From Chitinophaga sp. CF418 (lineage in GTDB: Bacteria > Bacteroidota > Bacteroidia > Chitinophagales > Chitinophagaceae): a stretch of 64,000 nucleotides of DNA. The notes beneath the pieces were generated by a model. That model had not been told where the DNA came from and did no database searches. It was given only the letters and a program-made list of their open reading frames with translations. Positions 51,956 through 60,315 of this stretch are shown piece after piece. The stretch spans positions 248,001 through 312,000 of the forward strand of contig NZ_FRCN01000001.1 in the NCBI RefSeq assembly GCF_900142925.1, in the 5' to 3' direction. A program made the position numbers and the translations under genes. How positions within the stretch are numbered: the stretch's first letter is position 1; each line of letters starts with the position of its first letter.

Positions 51956-53794
51956 ATGGGTACTAATATTGCACAAAGCATACAAAACGGGATCACCAAT
52001 TTTAACAACGACTACAAAGACACGCCTATTGGTGTTGCCGGCCTTGCTGTCTCCAAGTCGCTTGACGAAACGACGAATGCAATTACCGCATTTCAGAATG
52101 GCGATGTCAATGGTGGTTCTGCTGCTTTACTCCGTGGCATAGGGGCGCTGTCGGGCACACTGGTTCTTTCCATGGGACCCGCCGGAGCTGCCTTTGGAGC
52201 CTTGTTAAACGGAATGTTGGGCATTATCTCTGTCATTCTGGAAGCCATTAAGCCGCCTACCGAATCTATGCTCAGCAAAATTGAAAATTTAATCATGGAA
52301 GAGACGCTGAGAAATACCCGTGATAAGATAACAGCAGGTATCAGTTCATGGCAGTTGCTGGAGGTCCGAATTGACAAATGGGTTAAAGATGGGCGGTTTA
52401 TTACCGTGGACTATATGAACCAATCCCTTCCTGATTGGGAAAGGCATTATGAACAGATCGATGAAGGATTTAATACGCTGAATTCACACACTAAACCCCA
52501 CTCGACTGAATGGCTGGCACTCTTTGAACTCAATGTCGTTTATGCAGTGCATTTCTGGACCTATATTGAATTACTGAACCTGTTGATCACCAATAAAAGA
52601 GCTAATGCTGAATCTCAGGAAGCTTCTGACAAGGAAAGCAGGGAAATCTTCTATGGGATTCGCCGTCGTATAGCGGAAAAACTTAAAAATAGAATGCGAA
52701 ATATTCATTATTCATCCGTCGTCGAAGTGGACTTTTATTCAACGTGGTTATCGTCGGCGCGAAGTCAATATCATAGCGGAAAAGGTCTTAGCTTCCTGCA
52801 GGCAAACCAAATTTACCATCGCATAGGCGCTCTAGGAGGGCTCTCAATGGAGAGTCTGGAAAATAGCAACAGTAACTGCTTTGCCACCGCTTCTAGTGGA
52901 ACAATTTTTAGTGTTGAAAGGAATGGTCTTTACGTTGGACGGAAGGGAGTAGAATGGGAGCGAGCTCCTCTTGATCTAAATGGCGATTCTATAGAGCAGG
53001 TTACTATAGGAGAAAAAAAAGATGGAGAGTTGCTCATTGTGTGTATTCTCAACGCAGGCAAAAAAATTGCATTCTGCACATTCGATGACCGGGCAGGAAC
53101 AGCGCATGAGGACCTACCTAATGCTTGGACACCTGGCGCCTGGCGCTTTGATAAATGGAAGTTTCGATCTATACCCGGAAACGTAAGTCTGTTGTCAGTA
53201 GGTGTGACTGCACGGCCAGCGCCGGAGCAATGGGCGATGTATACCTTCGCCGTAGATAAGGAAGGAGCTGGGCAACTCTATAAAGTACAAGTAACGGAAG
53301 GGGATACTGTTAAAATGACAGTAATAAAGGACACTTATCTCGATCCCCAACGGCTATCCAAGGATACCTATGGCGTCGCTCCGGTTGAAGGACGCAGTGA
53401 GGTCAGCCCCTGTGTATTTTCGTTTGTAGAAAACAAAATCCTTTTACAGATAGGTAACCTTATTTTTGAGATAGAAAATGAGGTCGCAAACAACTGGCAT
53501 GTTCAAGAACATTTAGAGATGGTAGATCCACAGGATATAAAGGATCTAGATCATCTACAGGTTTTTCAGGCCCGCTTCTATGAAGATGGCAGCATGCTGT
53601 TTGCCACGAATATGGGACTTATTTTGCGCTACAATGATCCTGAGAGTGGCGAATGGAGGGTGTATAAGGATGCGGCAATAGAAACCATCTGGTTCACCAA
53701 AGCTGTTGCAGAACAGGCCCTGGCAATCCGCGCATTAATTACTGGGATGAAGGAAGCTGCCGATCAACCGATAGAGAAGCTTCTTGGGAATTAA
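51956..53794 (+). CDS. Predicted pore-forming-toxin-like protein
   Basis: From the ATG at 51956 (the open frame runs upstream into the oxygenase gene, but this ATG is outside it) the protein has 612 residues and no signal peptide. The first about 270 residues are helical with a hydrophobic helix pair (about residues 60-98: GALSGTLVLSMGPAGAAFGA, LLNGMLGIISVILEAIKPP), like the helical bundle of delta-endotoxin/Pir-type pore-forming toxins. The rest is beta-rich with repeated blade-like motifs (NCFATASSGTIFSVERNGLY, DGSMLFATNMGLILRYND), suggesting a propeller or lectin-like domain. I infer a toxin or membrane-active protein, without a firm family. It starts 46 bases after the oxygenase gene. Confidence 0.5.
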   Translation: MGTNIAQSIQNGITNFNNDYKDTPIGVAGLAVSKSLDETTNAITAFQNGDVNGGSAALLRGIGALSGTLVLSMGPAGAAFGALLNGMLGIISVILEAIKPPTESMLSKIENLIMEETLRNTRDKITAGISSWQLLEVRIDKWVKDGRFITVDYMNQSLPDWERHYEQIDEGFNTLNSHTKPHSTEWLALFELNVVYAVHFWTYIELLNLLITNKRANAESQEASDKESREIFYGIRRRIAEKLKNRMRNIHYSSVVEVDFYSTWLSSARSQYHSGKGLSFLQANQIYHRIGALGGLSMESLENSNSNCFATASSGTIFSVERNGLYVGRKGVEWERAPLDLNGDSIEQVTIGEKKDGELLIVCILNAGKKIAFCTFDDRAGTAHEDLPNAWTPGAWRFDKWKFRSIPGNVSLLSVGVTARPAPEQWAMYTFAVDKEGAGQLYKVQVTEGDTVKMTVIKDTYLDPQRLSKDTYGVAPVEGRSEVSPCVFSFVENKILLQIGNLIFEIENEVANNWHVQEHLEMVDPQDIKDLDHLQVFQARFYEDGSMLFATNMGLILRYNDPESGEWRVYKDAAIETIWFTKAVAEQALAIRALITGMKEAADQPIEKLLGN

Positions 53795-53872
53795 TATTAG
53801 TAGGAAGGCGGGTATAGTCAAGTAGCGAAATCATTCATAAACATATGAATATCAAATAAATTTCGTACAAAG

Positions 53873-53947
53873 AGGTTCGAACTTCGTCCCTCCCACCCCG
53901 TAAGAAAAAGGACAAATTATCTTTCGATAATCTGTCCTTTTTTCATT
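53873..53947 (+). repeat. Dispersed repeat module, copy c
   Basis: AGAGGTTCGAACTTCGTCCC then TCCCACCCCG, followed by a 15-bp hairpin with one mismatch (53907-53940, loop TTTC) and a T-tract. Compared with copies a and b it keeps GGTTCGA, GTCCCTC and CCC and the terminator behind. It lies at the right edge of the CDPS cassette. Confidence 0.5.
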
Positions 53948-53991
53948 AGTGCCTGTTTCACCCAACAGGCCCGGTACAAGTGACTATAAAC

Positions 53992-55581
53992 TCAGGCACC
54001 TAAAATGGATTCCATTACGCTCAACAAATTGTTCGATGTTAGTTTTGCGGCAACAAAATCGTCGGGTCTGATTAATAAAGCTTCATTAACCGTTGTATTG
54101 GTAAGGGCCATCCATTCATCCAAAATGTTATCATCATCTAATATTACCAATTGGATGTCAATGTTTAGCAGCTGGTTTACTTTGTCACAAGCGGTTTGCC
54201 AACTGTCGCTATTATTAACTACCAATGTAAATTGACCTTTAACCCAGTCAATCGATGATGCACTATGAGATTCGTCAAGCCATAGATGTGGAATGCGTGT
54301 TCCTGGCTCTCCCATAAAATAAGTAAAGGGCAGATTAGCTTCTCTTTTTACTGCTGAGGACAAATAACCATAATTGGGTAAACCTAACAGATCCTTCCCT
54401 TTGGTAATCATTAACTTATCGTTTATCAGGCCATTTTCGCCTGCCAGTTCGCCCGAAATAGTAGCATAATAAGCTCCTATGGGTTGACGTTCCGTATTGT
54501 AAGTGTTCAATAAAGTATCATTTGCGTGGTGTTTCAAAACCGCTGCCAGTTTCCAGGCTAAATTCTGTACATCCTGTATGCCCGTGTTTGCACCCTTGCC
54601 TGCATAAGGCGTCATTGTGTGTGCGGCATCGCCTGCAAGAAAGATTCTATTAACACGCAGTTGGTCTGCAATTTTTACTGTCAGTTGCCATGGCAGAACT
54701 TTGAGGATGGAAATTTTCAGATCCGGAATGCCTAAAATCTGCTGAAGGATTGCAATCAATTTTTCATCCGGATAATCGGCTATTGTTTCACCATTTTCAG
54801 GATGAAAACGCAAATGAAATGCCCACTTGTCCTTATTGTTAATAGTTAAAAGGAAACCCGTTATTTCTGGCGTATCAATTAAAAACTGGCTAAACTCCCG
54901 TCCTTTTACTAAAAACGCTAAATCAGCTTCGAAATAAATATTCAGCAAATCAGTCCACGAACCATTTCCGGATATCGGGATCTCCAACATTGTTCTCACT
55001 GTACTATTAGCACCGTCTGCCGCTATCATATAGTCTGCCTTGATAGTATAGTGCTCTTCAGTCATTCTGTTTTTAACCCAAACTTCTACTCCGTTTTCAT
55101 GCTGCTCAAAAGATAGCATCTGGTGATAAAAATGAAGATCTAAACCTTTCTTTCGGACAGCTTCATACATAATGGCTTCGCTGATATCCTGTGTACAACG
55201 ACAGAGGCTTTCCGGAGATTTTTCAGCTAAGTCCTTCATTTCTTTTTGAACTGCAATTAACTGGGCAGGGGTGGCAATTTTCTCGTTACTCTCAGAGATG
55301 GAACTTTGTAAAGTTTCAACCAGATTGCTTCCGTGTAAGATACCCCAGGCCGGAGCTAATGCCTTTCCGCCTTCCCGCAAATCCTCACTAAGTCCCAGAC
55401 TTCTGAATAGTTCCATTGTTCTGACATCAATGGTTCTTGCCCGTGGATATATTGAAACGCCTTTATGTTTTTCTATCAATATAAAGTCAACGCCCTGTTG
55501 CGCTAAATATAGCGCTGCAGCTATACCTGTAATGCCACCACCAAGAATGACTACTTGTGTATGTTTAGTTTGCTGTTTCAT
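53992..55581 (-). CDS. FAD-dependent aromatic monooxygenase-like protein
   Basis: The 529-residue flavoprotein is of the PHBH/PheA/rifampicin-monooxygenase type. The dinucleotide-binding motif GGGITGIAAALYLAQQG is near residue 14, and the second FAD motif is FLAGDAAHTMTPYAGKGANT. A thioredoxin-like C-terminal segment (TLVVNNSDSWQTACDKVNQL) is present. These enzymes hydroxylate aromatic compounds, antibiotics or phenols using NAD(P)H. It is divergent from an AraC regulator gene 74 bases away. A TATCTTTG -7 element (55586-55593) lies just upstream of the ATG, so the message may be leaderless. The substrate is unknown. Confidence 0.9.
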   Translation of the reverse strand: MKQQTKHTQVVILGGGITGIAAALYLAQQGVDFILIEKHKGVSIYPRARTIDVRTMELFRSLGLSEDLREGGKALAPAWGILHGSNLVETLQSSISESNEKIATPAQLIAVQKEMKDLAEKSPESLCRCTQDISEAIMYEAVRKKGLDLHFYHQMLSFEQHENGVEVWVKNRMTEEHYTIKADYMIAADGANSTVRTMLEIPISGNGSWTDLLNIYFEADLAFLVKGREFSQFLIDTPEITGFLLTINNKDKWAFHLRFHPENGETIADYPDEKLIAILQQILGIPDLKISILKVLPWQLTVKIADQLRVNRIFLAGDAAHTMTPYAGKGANTGIQDVQNLAWKLAAVLKHHANDTLLNTYNTERQPIGAYYATISGELAGENGLINDKLMITKGKDLLGLPNYGYLSSAVKREANLPFTYFMGEPGTRIPHLWLDESHSASSIDWVKGQFTLVVNNSDSWQTACDKVNQLLNIDIQLVILDDDNILDEWMALTNTTVNEALLIRPDDFVAAKLTSNNLLSVMESILGA

Positions 55582-55585
55582 TACA

Positions 55586-55593
55586 CAAAGATA
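55586..55593 (-). promoter_or_regulatory. -7 promoter element of the monooxygenase gene
   Basis: TATCTTTG on the minus strand matches TAnnTTTG and ends four bases before the ATG codon at 55581. No clear TTTG lies 19-21 bases upstream, so an activator such as the divergent AraC protein may be needed. Confidence 0.5.
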
Positions 55594-55655
55594 TTTGACC
55601 GAAGTAAAATAAAATATCTACTTTAGGTCTATTAATAGTCCTAATCGTTCAATTC

Positions 55656-56630
55656 ATGAAATCGAATTCCAGTGGCAAGGGCAAGACTTTAGACACCTCT
55701 GTAAAGACAATTAGAGGCAAAGTGCAAAATGGCGTGACACATATTCCCTCAGATATGGGCACTGGTTATATTAAAGGTTTTTTCCTCAACCCTAAATTAC
55801 GACTAATAGTGAGGCAATATGAGTTGAACAAAGATTGGGTGTTGGACAGGGGGATTAATAAAGAAGAAGAGAAATTTGTAGTGATTGCTTTTCACAATAT
55901 CTATCAATTAAAAGATGAAATAAAAACCCGGTCTTTACAACCATCGGCAAGTGGAAAACTGTTGCCTTCGGTACAGGTAACAACTACCGGGCTTAATAAT
56001 GAACTCCTTCCAGCTAATAAAAAGATTAATTCTATAGTCGTTACCGTACATGTAGATTATCTAAAGGAATTGCTGAAACCTAAAAGGGGGAATACACTTT
56101 TACAAATGATAACTTCGGGTAGTCTTCCGTTTTTATTTGAAGAATTAATTTCGCCACAAATTCAAGAAGTGGCCACTGAAATTGTCAAAGCAAATCCCGC
56201 AAAAGAATTACAGAATTTTTATTACAAATTAAAGGCAGAAGAACTTATTTATCTATTGTTTGTGGAATTACTGAAACGACAAAACACTCCTCTACAAACG
56301 CTGAATGTGAATGATATAAAAATGGTGTATAAGATAAAGGATCAAATTCTTTCAAACATTGACGCCCCTCCAATAATTGCTGAACTTGTAAAAATTTCCG
56401 GTATGAGCGAATCTAAATTAAAGCGGGTTTTTAAGCAGATTTTTGGAAACAGTATTTTTAACTACTACCAAAGCTTTAGAATGAAAGAAGCGGCATACTT
56501 AATTAAGGAAGGAAATTTGTCTGTGTCGGAAGTAGGCTATCGTTTGGGTTTTTCAAACCTTAGTCATTTTACGAGATTGTTTGAAACACATATTGGTATG
56601 AAGCCAAAGAAGTATTCTGTAAGTCAATAA
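55656..56630 (+). CDS. AraC-family transcriptional regulator
   Basis: The 324-residue protein has an N-terminal part without a recognisable ligand domain and a C-terminal AraC domain (residues about 225-320). Its two helix-turn-helix motifs are IIAELVKISGMSESKLKRVF and SEVGYRLGFSNLSHFTRLFE. It is divergent from the monooxygenase gene with a 74-base gap, the usual layout for a regulator and its target. It probably activates the monooxygenase in response to a substrate or antibiotic. Confidence 0.9.
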   Translation: MKSNSSGKGKTLDTSVKTIRGKVQNGVTHIPSDMGTGYIKGFFLNPKLRLIVRQYELNKDWVLDRGINKEEEKFVVIAFHNIYQLKDEIKTRSLQPSASGKLLPSVQVTTTGLNNELLPANKKINSIVVTVHVDYLKELLKPKRGNTLLQMITSGSLPFLFEELISPQIQEVATEIVKANPAKELQNFYYKLKAEELIYLLFVELLKRQNTPLQTLNVNDIKMVYKIKDQILSNIDAPPIIAELVKISGMSESKLKRVFKQIFGNSIFNYYQSFRMKEAAYLIKEGNLSVSEVGYRLGFSNLSHFTRLFETHIGMKPKKYSVSQ

Positions 56631-56762
56631 AAGAATGCACAGGCGAATGCTAATGGCTACCAGCTGATTGACACTGCCCCTAAGAAGGTAATGACATTGC
56701 TGAAAACTTTACAACCTGATAATTTCATCGCGGATAATGGCGTAGAAGCCCGCAAACTTTAA
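56631..56762 (+). pseudogene. C-terminal remnant of an unknown protein
   Basis: A frame without an appropriate start reads NAQANANGYQLIDTAPKKV then MTLLKTLQPDNFIADNGVEA and a stop at 56760. The composition is protein-like, but I do not recognise the family. It follows the AraC stop directly and precedes a terminator, so it looks like a broken gene end. Confidence 0.4.
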
Positions 56763-56795
56763 AGCTTTCAAATCTTTCGACTTGAAGGCTTTTTT
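56762..56795 (+). terminator. Terminator with 13-bp stem
   Basis: AAGCTTTCAAATC and GACTTGAAGGCTT pair with wobbles around TTTC and run into TTTT. The stem core is the inverse of the stem in the tRNA-Asp terminator at 28511. Confidence 0.75.
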
Positions 56796-56938
56796 AGTTT
56801 GAAATCTGATGTTCCTTTATGATAAATTTTATTTTACCAACCTATTTATAAAGTCCCATCTGCCTGCTCTTTGCCGAAACCTTTTAAGAGCCCCATTAAA
56901 AGATTCTAATGAGGCTCTGTTGAATGTTGGTTTTCGAT
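56796..56938. other. Short intergenic region
   Basis: It contains a hairpin (AGAGCCCCATTA / TAATGAGGCTCT, 56887-56918). On the minus strand this follows the TlpA stop and may terminate the Sus-type operon. The tail TTAAAAGG is a weak T-tract. Confidence 0.5.
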
Positions 56939-58075
56939 TTACGGCGCAGAAGATAAAATAGCTGTCAGCGTTTGCTGCAGCTCTTCCCCGCGCATATTTT
57001 TAGCTATGATTTTTCCATTTGGATCGATCAGGAAATTCTGGGGGATAGCCCTTACATCATACATACGGGTTACTTCACTATCCCAGTATTTAAGATCAGA
57101 CACCTGGGGCCATTCCAGTCCGTCTTTTTTTATAGCTTCTAACCAGGCATCCTTCTGATCTTCCCTGTCCAGAGAAACGCCTAATAAAGTAAAATTTTTG
57201 TCTTTAAACTGACGGTATGCTTTTATGTAGTTAGGATTTTCTGCCCGGCATGGCCCGCACCAGCTGGCCCAGAAATCAAGTAACACATATTTCCCTCTGA
57301 AATCAGTCAACTTTATGGGTGATCCATTTACATCGTTGAGCGTAAATGCGGGAGCTATGGAGCCTACAGCCACCGTTTTTGCAGCAGCAATCCGGGCCCC
57401 CATCGCTTTCCCATCCACAGAGCTCCTGAGGAATGCAGAAAGACTATTAAACAACGGTTCTACGGCAGGAGCATCTATAACCGACCCAATGATCCATTCC
57501 ATCGCCATGAGGCTGACATAGGCATCCGGATGCCCTTTTACCCACTCTGTCTGAAGCTGCTTTAACGTTGCCAGATACTCTTTCATGTGCCTGGAATATG
57601 TATTCTGGTAAGCGGTGTCTTGCCATTTGTCCCGGGATGCCGTATTGAAGTGAAAAGCTTCATCATCCAGCGCATCCATTGGCTCTTTAATAAAACGGTT
57701 ATACATGGCCAGTTCATCGTTCATTTTAGAGCCTGTGATGACCGCATTTTTAATGAGGTCGTGGGTTTTAATCGCAATAGTCCCCTTTTCTATGTAAAAG
57801 GTAAGCAGGTCGGGCTTTTTGCCATTCTGATAGCCAAATCCCTTATTATCCAGACTTAGTTTGCCGATAATGGGATATGGGATCTTCAAATCAAACATGG
57901 CTTTACCGTTCTCCACACGTGGAGAATCCACCATTGTCTCATCTCCGATTTTGTATATCAGGTAAGCCCTTTTAGCCGAAACCGTATCAATGTCGAGCTT
58001 AATGACACTACTTTGCATTTGTGCCTGGCTGATGATGGGCAGCAGCAACATAACTATTACAATAATCTTCTTCAT
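56939..58075 (-). CDS. TlpA-family thiol-disulfide oxidoreductase (AhpC/TSA-type)
   Basis: The 378-residue periplasmic protein has a signal peptide (MKKIIVIVMLLLPIISQAQ), a DUF4369-like N-terminal region (about 20-230) and a thioredoxin-fold redoxin domain. The active site is C273-x2-C276 (FWASWCGPCRAEN) and the cis-proline region is VRAIPQNFLIDPNG. It is last in a SusC-SusD-DUF4843-PKD-like-TlpA operon; spacing to the PKD-like gene is 14 bases. Such redoxins probably keep outer-membrane or secreted partners reduced, or act in peptide/metal uptake systems. Confidence 0.9.
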   Translation of the reverse strand: MKKIIVIVMLLLPIISQAQMQSSVIKLDIDTVSAKRAYLIYKIGDETMVDSPRVENGKAMFDLKIPYPIIGKLSLDNKGFGYQNGKKPDLLTFYIEKGTIAIKTHDLIKNAVITGSKMNDELAMYNRFIKEPMDALDDEAFHFNTASRDKWQDTAYQNTYSRHMKEYLATLKQLQTEWVKGHPDAYVSLMAMEWIIGSVIDAPAVEPLFNSLSAFLRSSVDGKAMGARIAAAKTVAVGSIAPAFTLNDVNGSPIKLTDFRGKYVLLDFWASWCGPCRAENPNYIKAYRQFKDKNFTLLGVSLDREDQKDAWLEAIKKDGLEWPQVSDLKYWDSEVTRMYDVRAIPQNFLIDPNGKIIAKNMRGEELQQTLTAILSSAP

Positions 58076-58089
58076 TTATTTTATGTTTA

Positions 58090-59556
58090 TCATCCCTGTT
58101 TATAGGTTAAAGCGATAATTTTTCCGAAACCGGTAACCTTTTGTGTATAGGTGTTTCCGCTGATATCACCTGTGGCCGCCACAGGCAGGTAATATACTGT
58201 GCCACCACCGGGCTGTCCGTTCCAGGTAGCCAGGGTGATTACGCCATTCATCATCTTCAGCGCCACTATATTCTCACCATTGGCAAACTGGTAGATTACC
58301 CGGGATTGGTTCGCTGCCATGTCATATACATACAACCTGTTATCCGCCGCATAATACATCTGCTTTACAGTGCTGGAAAAAAGATAATCAGGACTACGAT
58401 GTACATCCGGACTGTTGAGAATCGGCTGCTGTGCAGCAGCTACAGGAGACGTATCAAAATTACCATTGGCATTCAGCGTATATAGAAAACAGCTGTCATC
58501 TGATTCATTCTTAAACACGGCATACCAGTTAGTCGGCAGCAAATCCCAGCCTAAACCTGCTTTCATGGTGAGCATAGTTTTAGCAACGTTGTTCAGGTCA
58601 TAGGCCATCGTATTATTCTGCGGAAAAACATTCAGGCTGGTAGAGGTACCACCTCCATCATACATAAAACGATAATGGGCCTGATCGAAAAAGATAGCGC
58701 CAAAAGAGCTGCCTCCTGCTACAAAAGGAGCAGCAGCATAACCCTGATTATCCGGTTGTGTAAAAGCAGCACCAAATAATTTGGAAGCAAACATGCCATT
58801 CAGCGCGTACACTTTTTTGCCACAGAGTGCATAAGGGCCATAGGAATAAAAGCTGGGCCTGACCATGTTATAGGGCTGCACTTCTGCAGGAGGGGCATAG
58901 AATAGTTTTGTATAATCAGCCAGCACCTGTAAAGAAGTATTATCCAGGGTATATCCTCCTCCATCAAAATATACCATGTTCAAAGTCCCTATCAGGCTTT
59001 GTGTATTGATGCTGATAATCTGGCGGGCAGTAACCGGCAGTGGCATAGTTGGATTGCTGGCTGAATAGACACCGTGATAAGCGATATAATCAGGAGAAAT
59101 GAAGCTGATATCAGCATTTGACTGTTTCTGCTCCAGTAACATCCAGCCGGTCTGGAAAACGGTAGTTACCTGCAGAAACAGGTGTTTGAAATAACTGACA
59201 CCGGTTACCGTGTCTTTTGCTACAAAGTCCAGGTTATAATAAGTAGCTGCAGGCCGGAGCGTGATTGGCTGATTGAAAAAGCGGTCCCTTGAGATCACCT
59301 CAATCCTTCCAGGGTCCAGCGGATTAGCCGGATCTGTGACAGGATATATCCTCCATTCAAAGCTGAGACGGTTAGTGTCCCGGCCGGTGATAGCAGGTGA
59401 TATGCGCAATGTGTCAAACTGACCTACACGAAAGGTATCCTTAACTACCGTAGCTGTAATATCATTGATGGGCTTATAATCATAGTCACCTTTATCTTTA
59501 TAACATCCTGTAAAGAGGATGATCGCCAGCAATAGAGAATTCAATATATGCTTCAT
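58090..59556 (-). CDS. PKD-like family lipoprotein
   Basis: The 488-residue protein has a lipobox (LFTGC, Cys18) and a PKD-like/Ig-like domain (residues about 25-150: LSFEWRIYPVTDPANP, AATYYNLDFVAKDTVTGVS) followed by a beta-rich region. Proteins of this kind accompany SusD and DUF4843 proteins in Bacteroidota uptake loci and are probably surface-exposed. It lies 11 bases downstream of the DUF4843 gene. No enzymatic motif is seen. Confidence 0.85.
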   Translation of the reverse strand: MKHILNSLLLAIILFTGCYKDKGDYDYKPINDITATVVKDTFRVGQFDTLRISPAITGRDTNRLSFEWRIYPVTDPANPLDPGRIEVISRDRFFNQPITLRPAATYYNLDFVAKDTVTGVSYFKHLFLQVTTVFQTGWMLLEQKQSNADISFISPDYIAYHGVYSASNPTMPLPVTARQIISINTQSLIGTLNMVYFDGGGYTLDNTSLQVLADYTKLFYAPPAEVQPYNMVRPSFYSYGPYALCGKKVYALNGMFASKLFGAAFTQPDNQGYAAAPFVAGGSSFGAIFFDQAHYRFMYDGGGTSTSLNVFPQNNTMAYDLNNVAKTMLTMKAGLGWDLLPTNWYAVFKNESDDSCFLYTLNANGNFDTSPVAAAQQPILNSPDVHRSPDYLFSSTVKQMYYAADNRLYVYDMAANQSRVIYQFANGENIVALKMMNGVITLATWNGQPGGGTVYYLPVAATGDISGNTYTQKVTGFGKIIALTYKQG

Positions 59557-59567
59557 AGTTGTCTTAA

Positions 59568-60305
59568 TTAAGGGATAAAAACAGGATTTCCGTTCTCGTC
59601 AATTAAAGGCCCATTATCGGCATTGTAAGCGAGCAACGCGTTCCTGACTGCATTCTGGTAATATTGTAACGTTGGGTAACCAAGCGCATCGGGACCGCTG
59701 GAAGGGAAAGTAGCGATACCCAATACAGATGCAATGAAACGCAGCTTGGTTTCGCTATACGCACCAAAGAAGGTCACGAGGTAAGAATCCCAGTTCCCGG
59801 GTTTTATCAGCCTGTCAGTGAAAATAATCCGGGCCTGGCTCCGGTTATAATAAGTGCCATCCGCCATCATGGTATCTTTCATTAATAAGGGAAAATCTTT
59901 GCTGGACTGCAAACTGAGGGCCAGTACGACAGCCGTATCCCTCAGGGAAACATCGCGCAGCAGCACAATGCCTAGACGCGTGGTGAACGAATCTTTCGGC
60001 ATGTTGTAACTCAGCAGCCTGTAATGCACATCAGCTATAGCTGTTGTTTTATCTGCTACTACCACCAGGTCAATGGCACGGTCATGGTCAGACGCATTAC
60101 CGGTGATGCGAACGGGTAACCAGACTGTATCCTGTCTCATAGTGCTGCTCTTCTCAACAAATGTGTAACTCACACTATCAATGCCGCCTGAATAAACAGC
60201 GTTGGTATTATAGATAAAATACACACTTTGCTGTCCGTTGTAGGACCCTGATATTTCATCTTTTCCACAAGCTGTTAAAAAGAGGATTACAAGTAATTTT
60301 TTCAT
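59568..60305 (-). CDS. DUF4843-domain lipoprotein
   Basis: From the ATG at 60305 (MKKLLVILFLTACGKDE; an in-frame extension to 60359 would overlap the SusD gene) the protein has 245 residues. The lipobox is LTAC. The domain matches DUF4843, a family commonly encoded beside SusD in Bacteroidota (SVYFIYNTNAVYSGGIDSVS, YFRLLSYNM-like core). It is part of the same minus-strand operon, 10 bases after SusD. The function is unknown; an accessory surface lipoprotein is inferred. Confidence 0.83.
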   Translation of the reverse strand: MKKLLVILFLTACGKDEISGSYNGQQSVYFIYNTNAVYSGGIDSVSYTFVEKSSTMRQDTVWLPVRITGNASDHDRAIDLVVVADKTTAIADVHYRLLSYNMPKDSFTTRLGIVLLRDVSLRDTAVVLALSLQSSKDFPLLMKDTMMADGTYYNRSQARIIFTDRLIKPGNWDSYLVTFFGAYSETKLRFIASVLGIATFPSSGPDALGYPTLQYYQNAVRNALLAYNADNGPLIDENGNPVFIP

Positions 60306-60315
60306 AAAAAAGTGT

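Noticed and set aside
37500..53947. Interpretation of the GGTTCGA repeats as intact tRNA genes
   Set aside because: The order T-loop, 5 nt, 7 nt, CC mimics a tRNA 3' end, but the T-stem does not pair and no 5' half or anticodon arm exists upstream of any copy.
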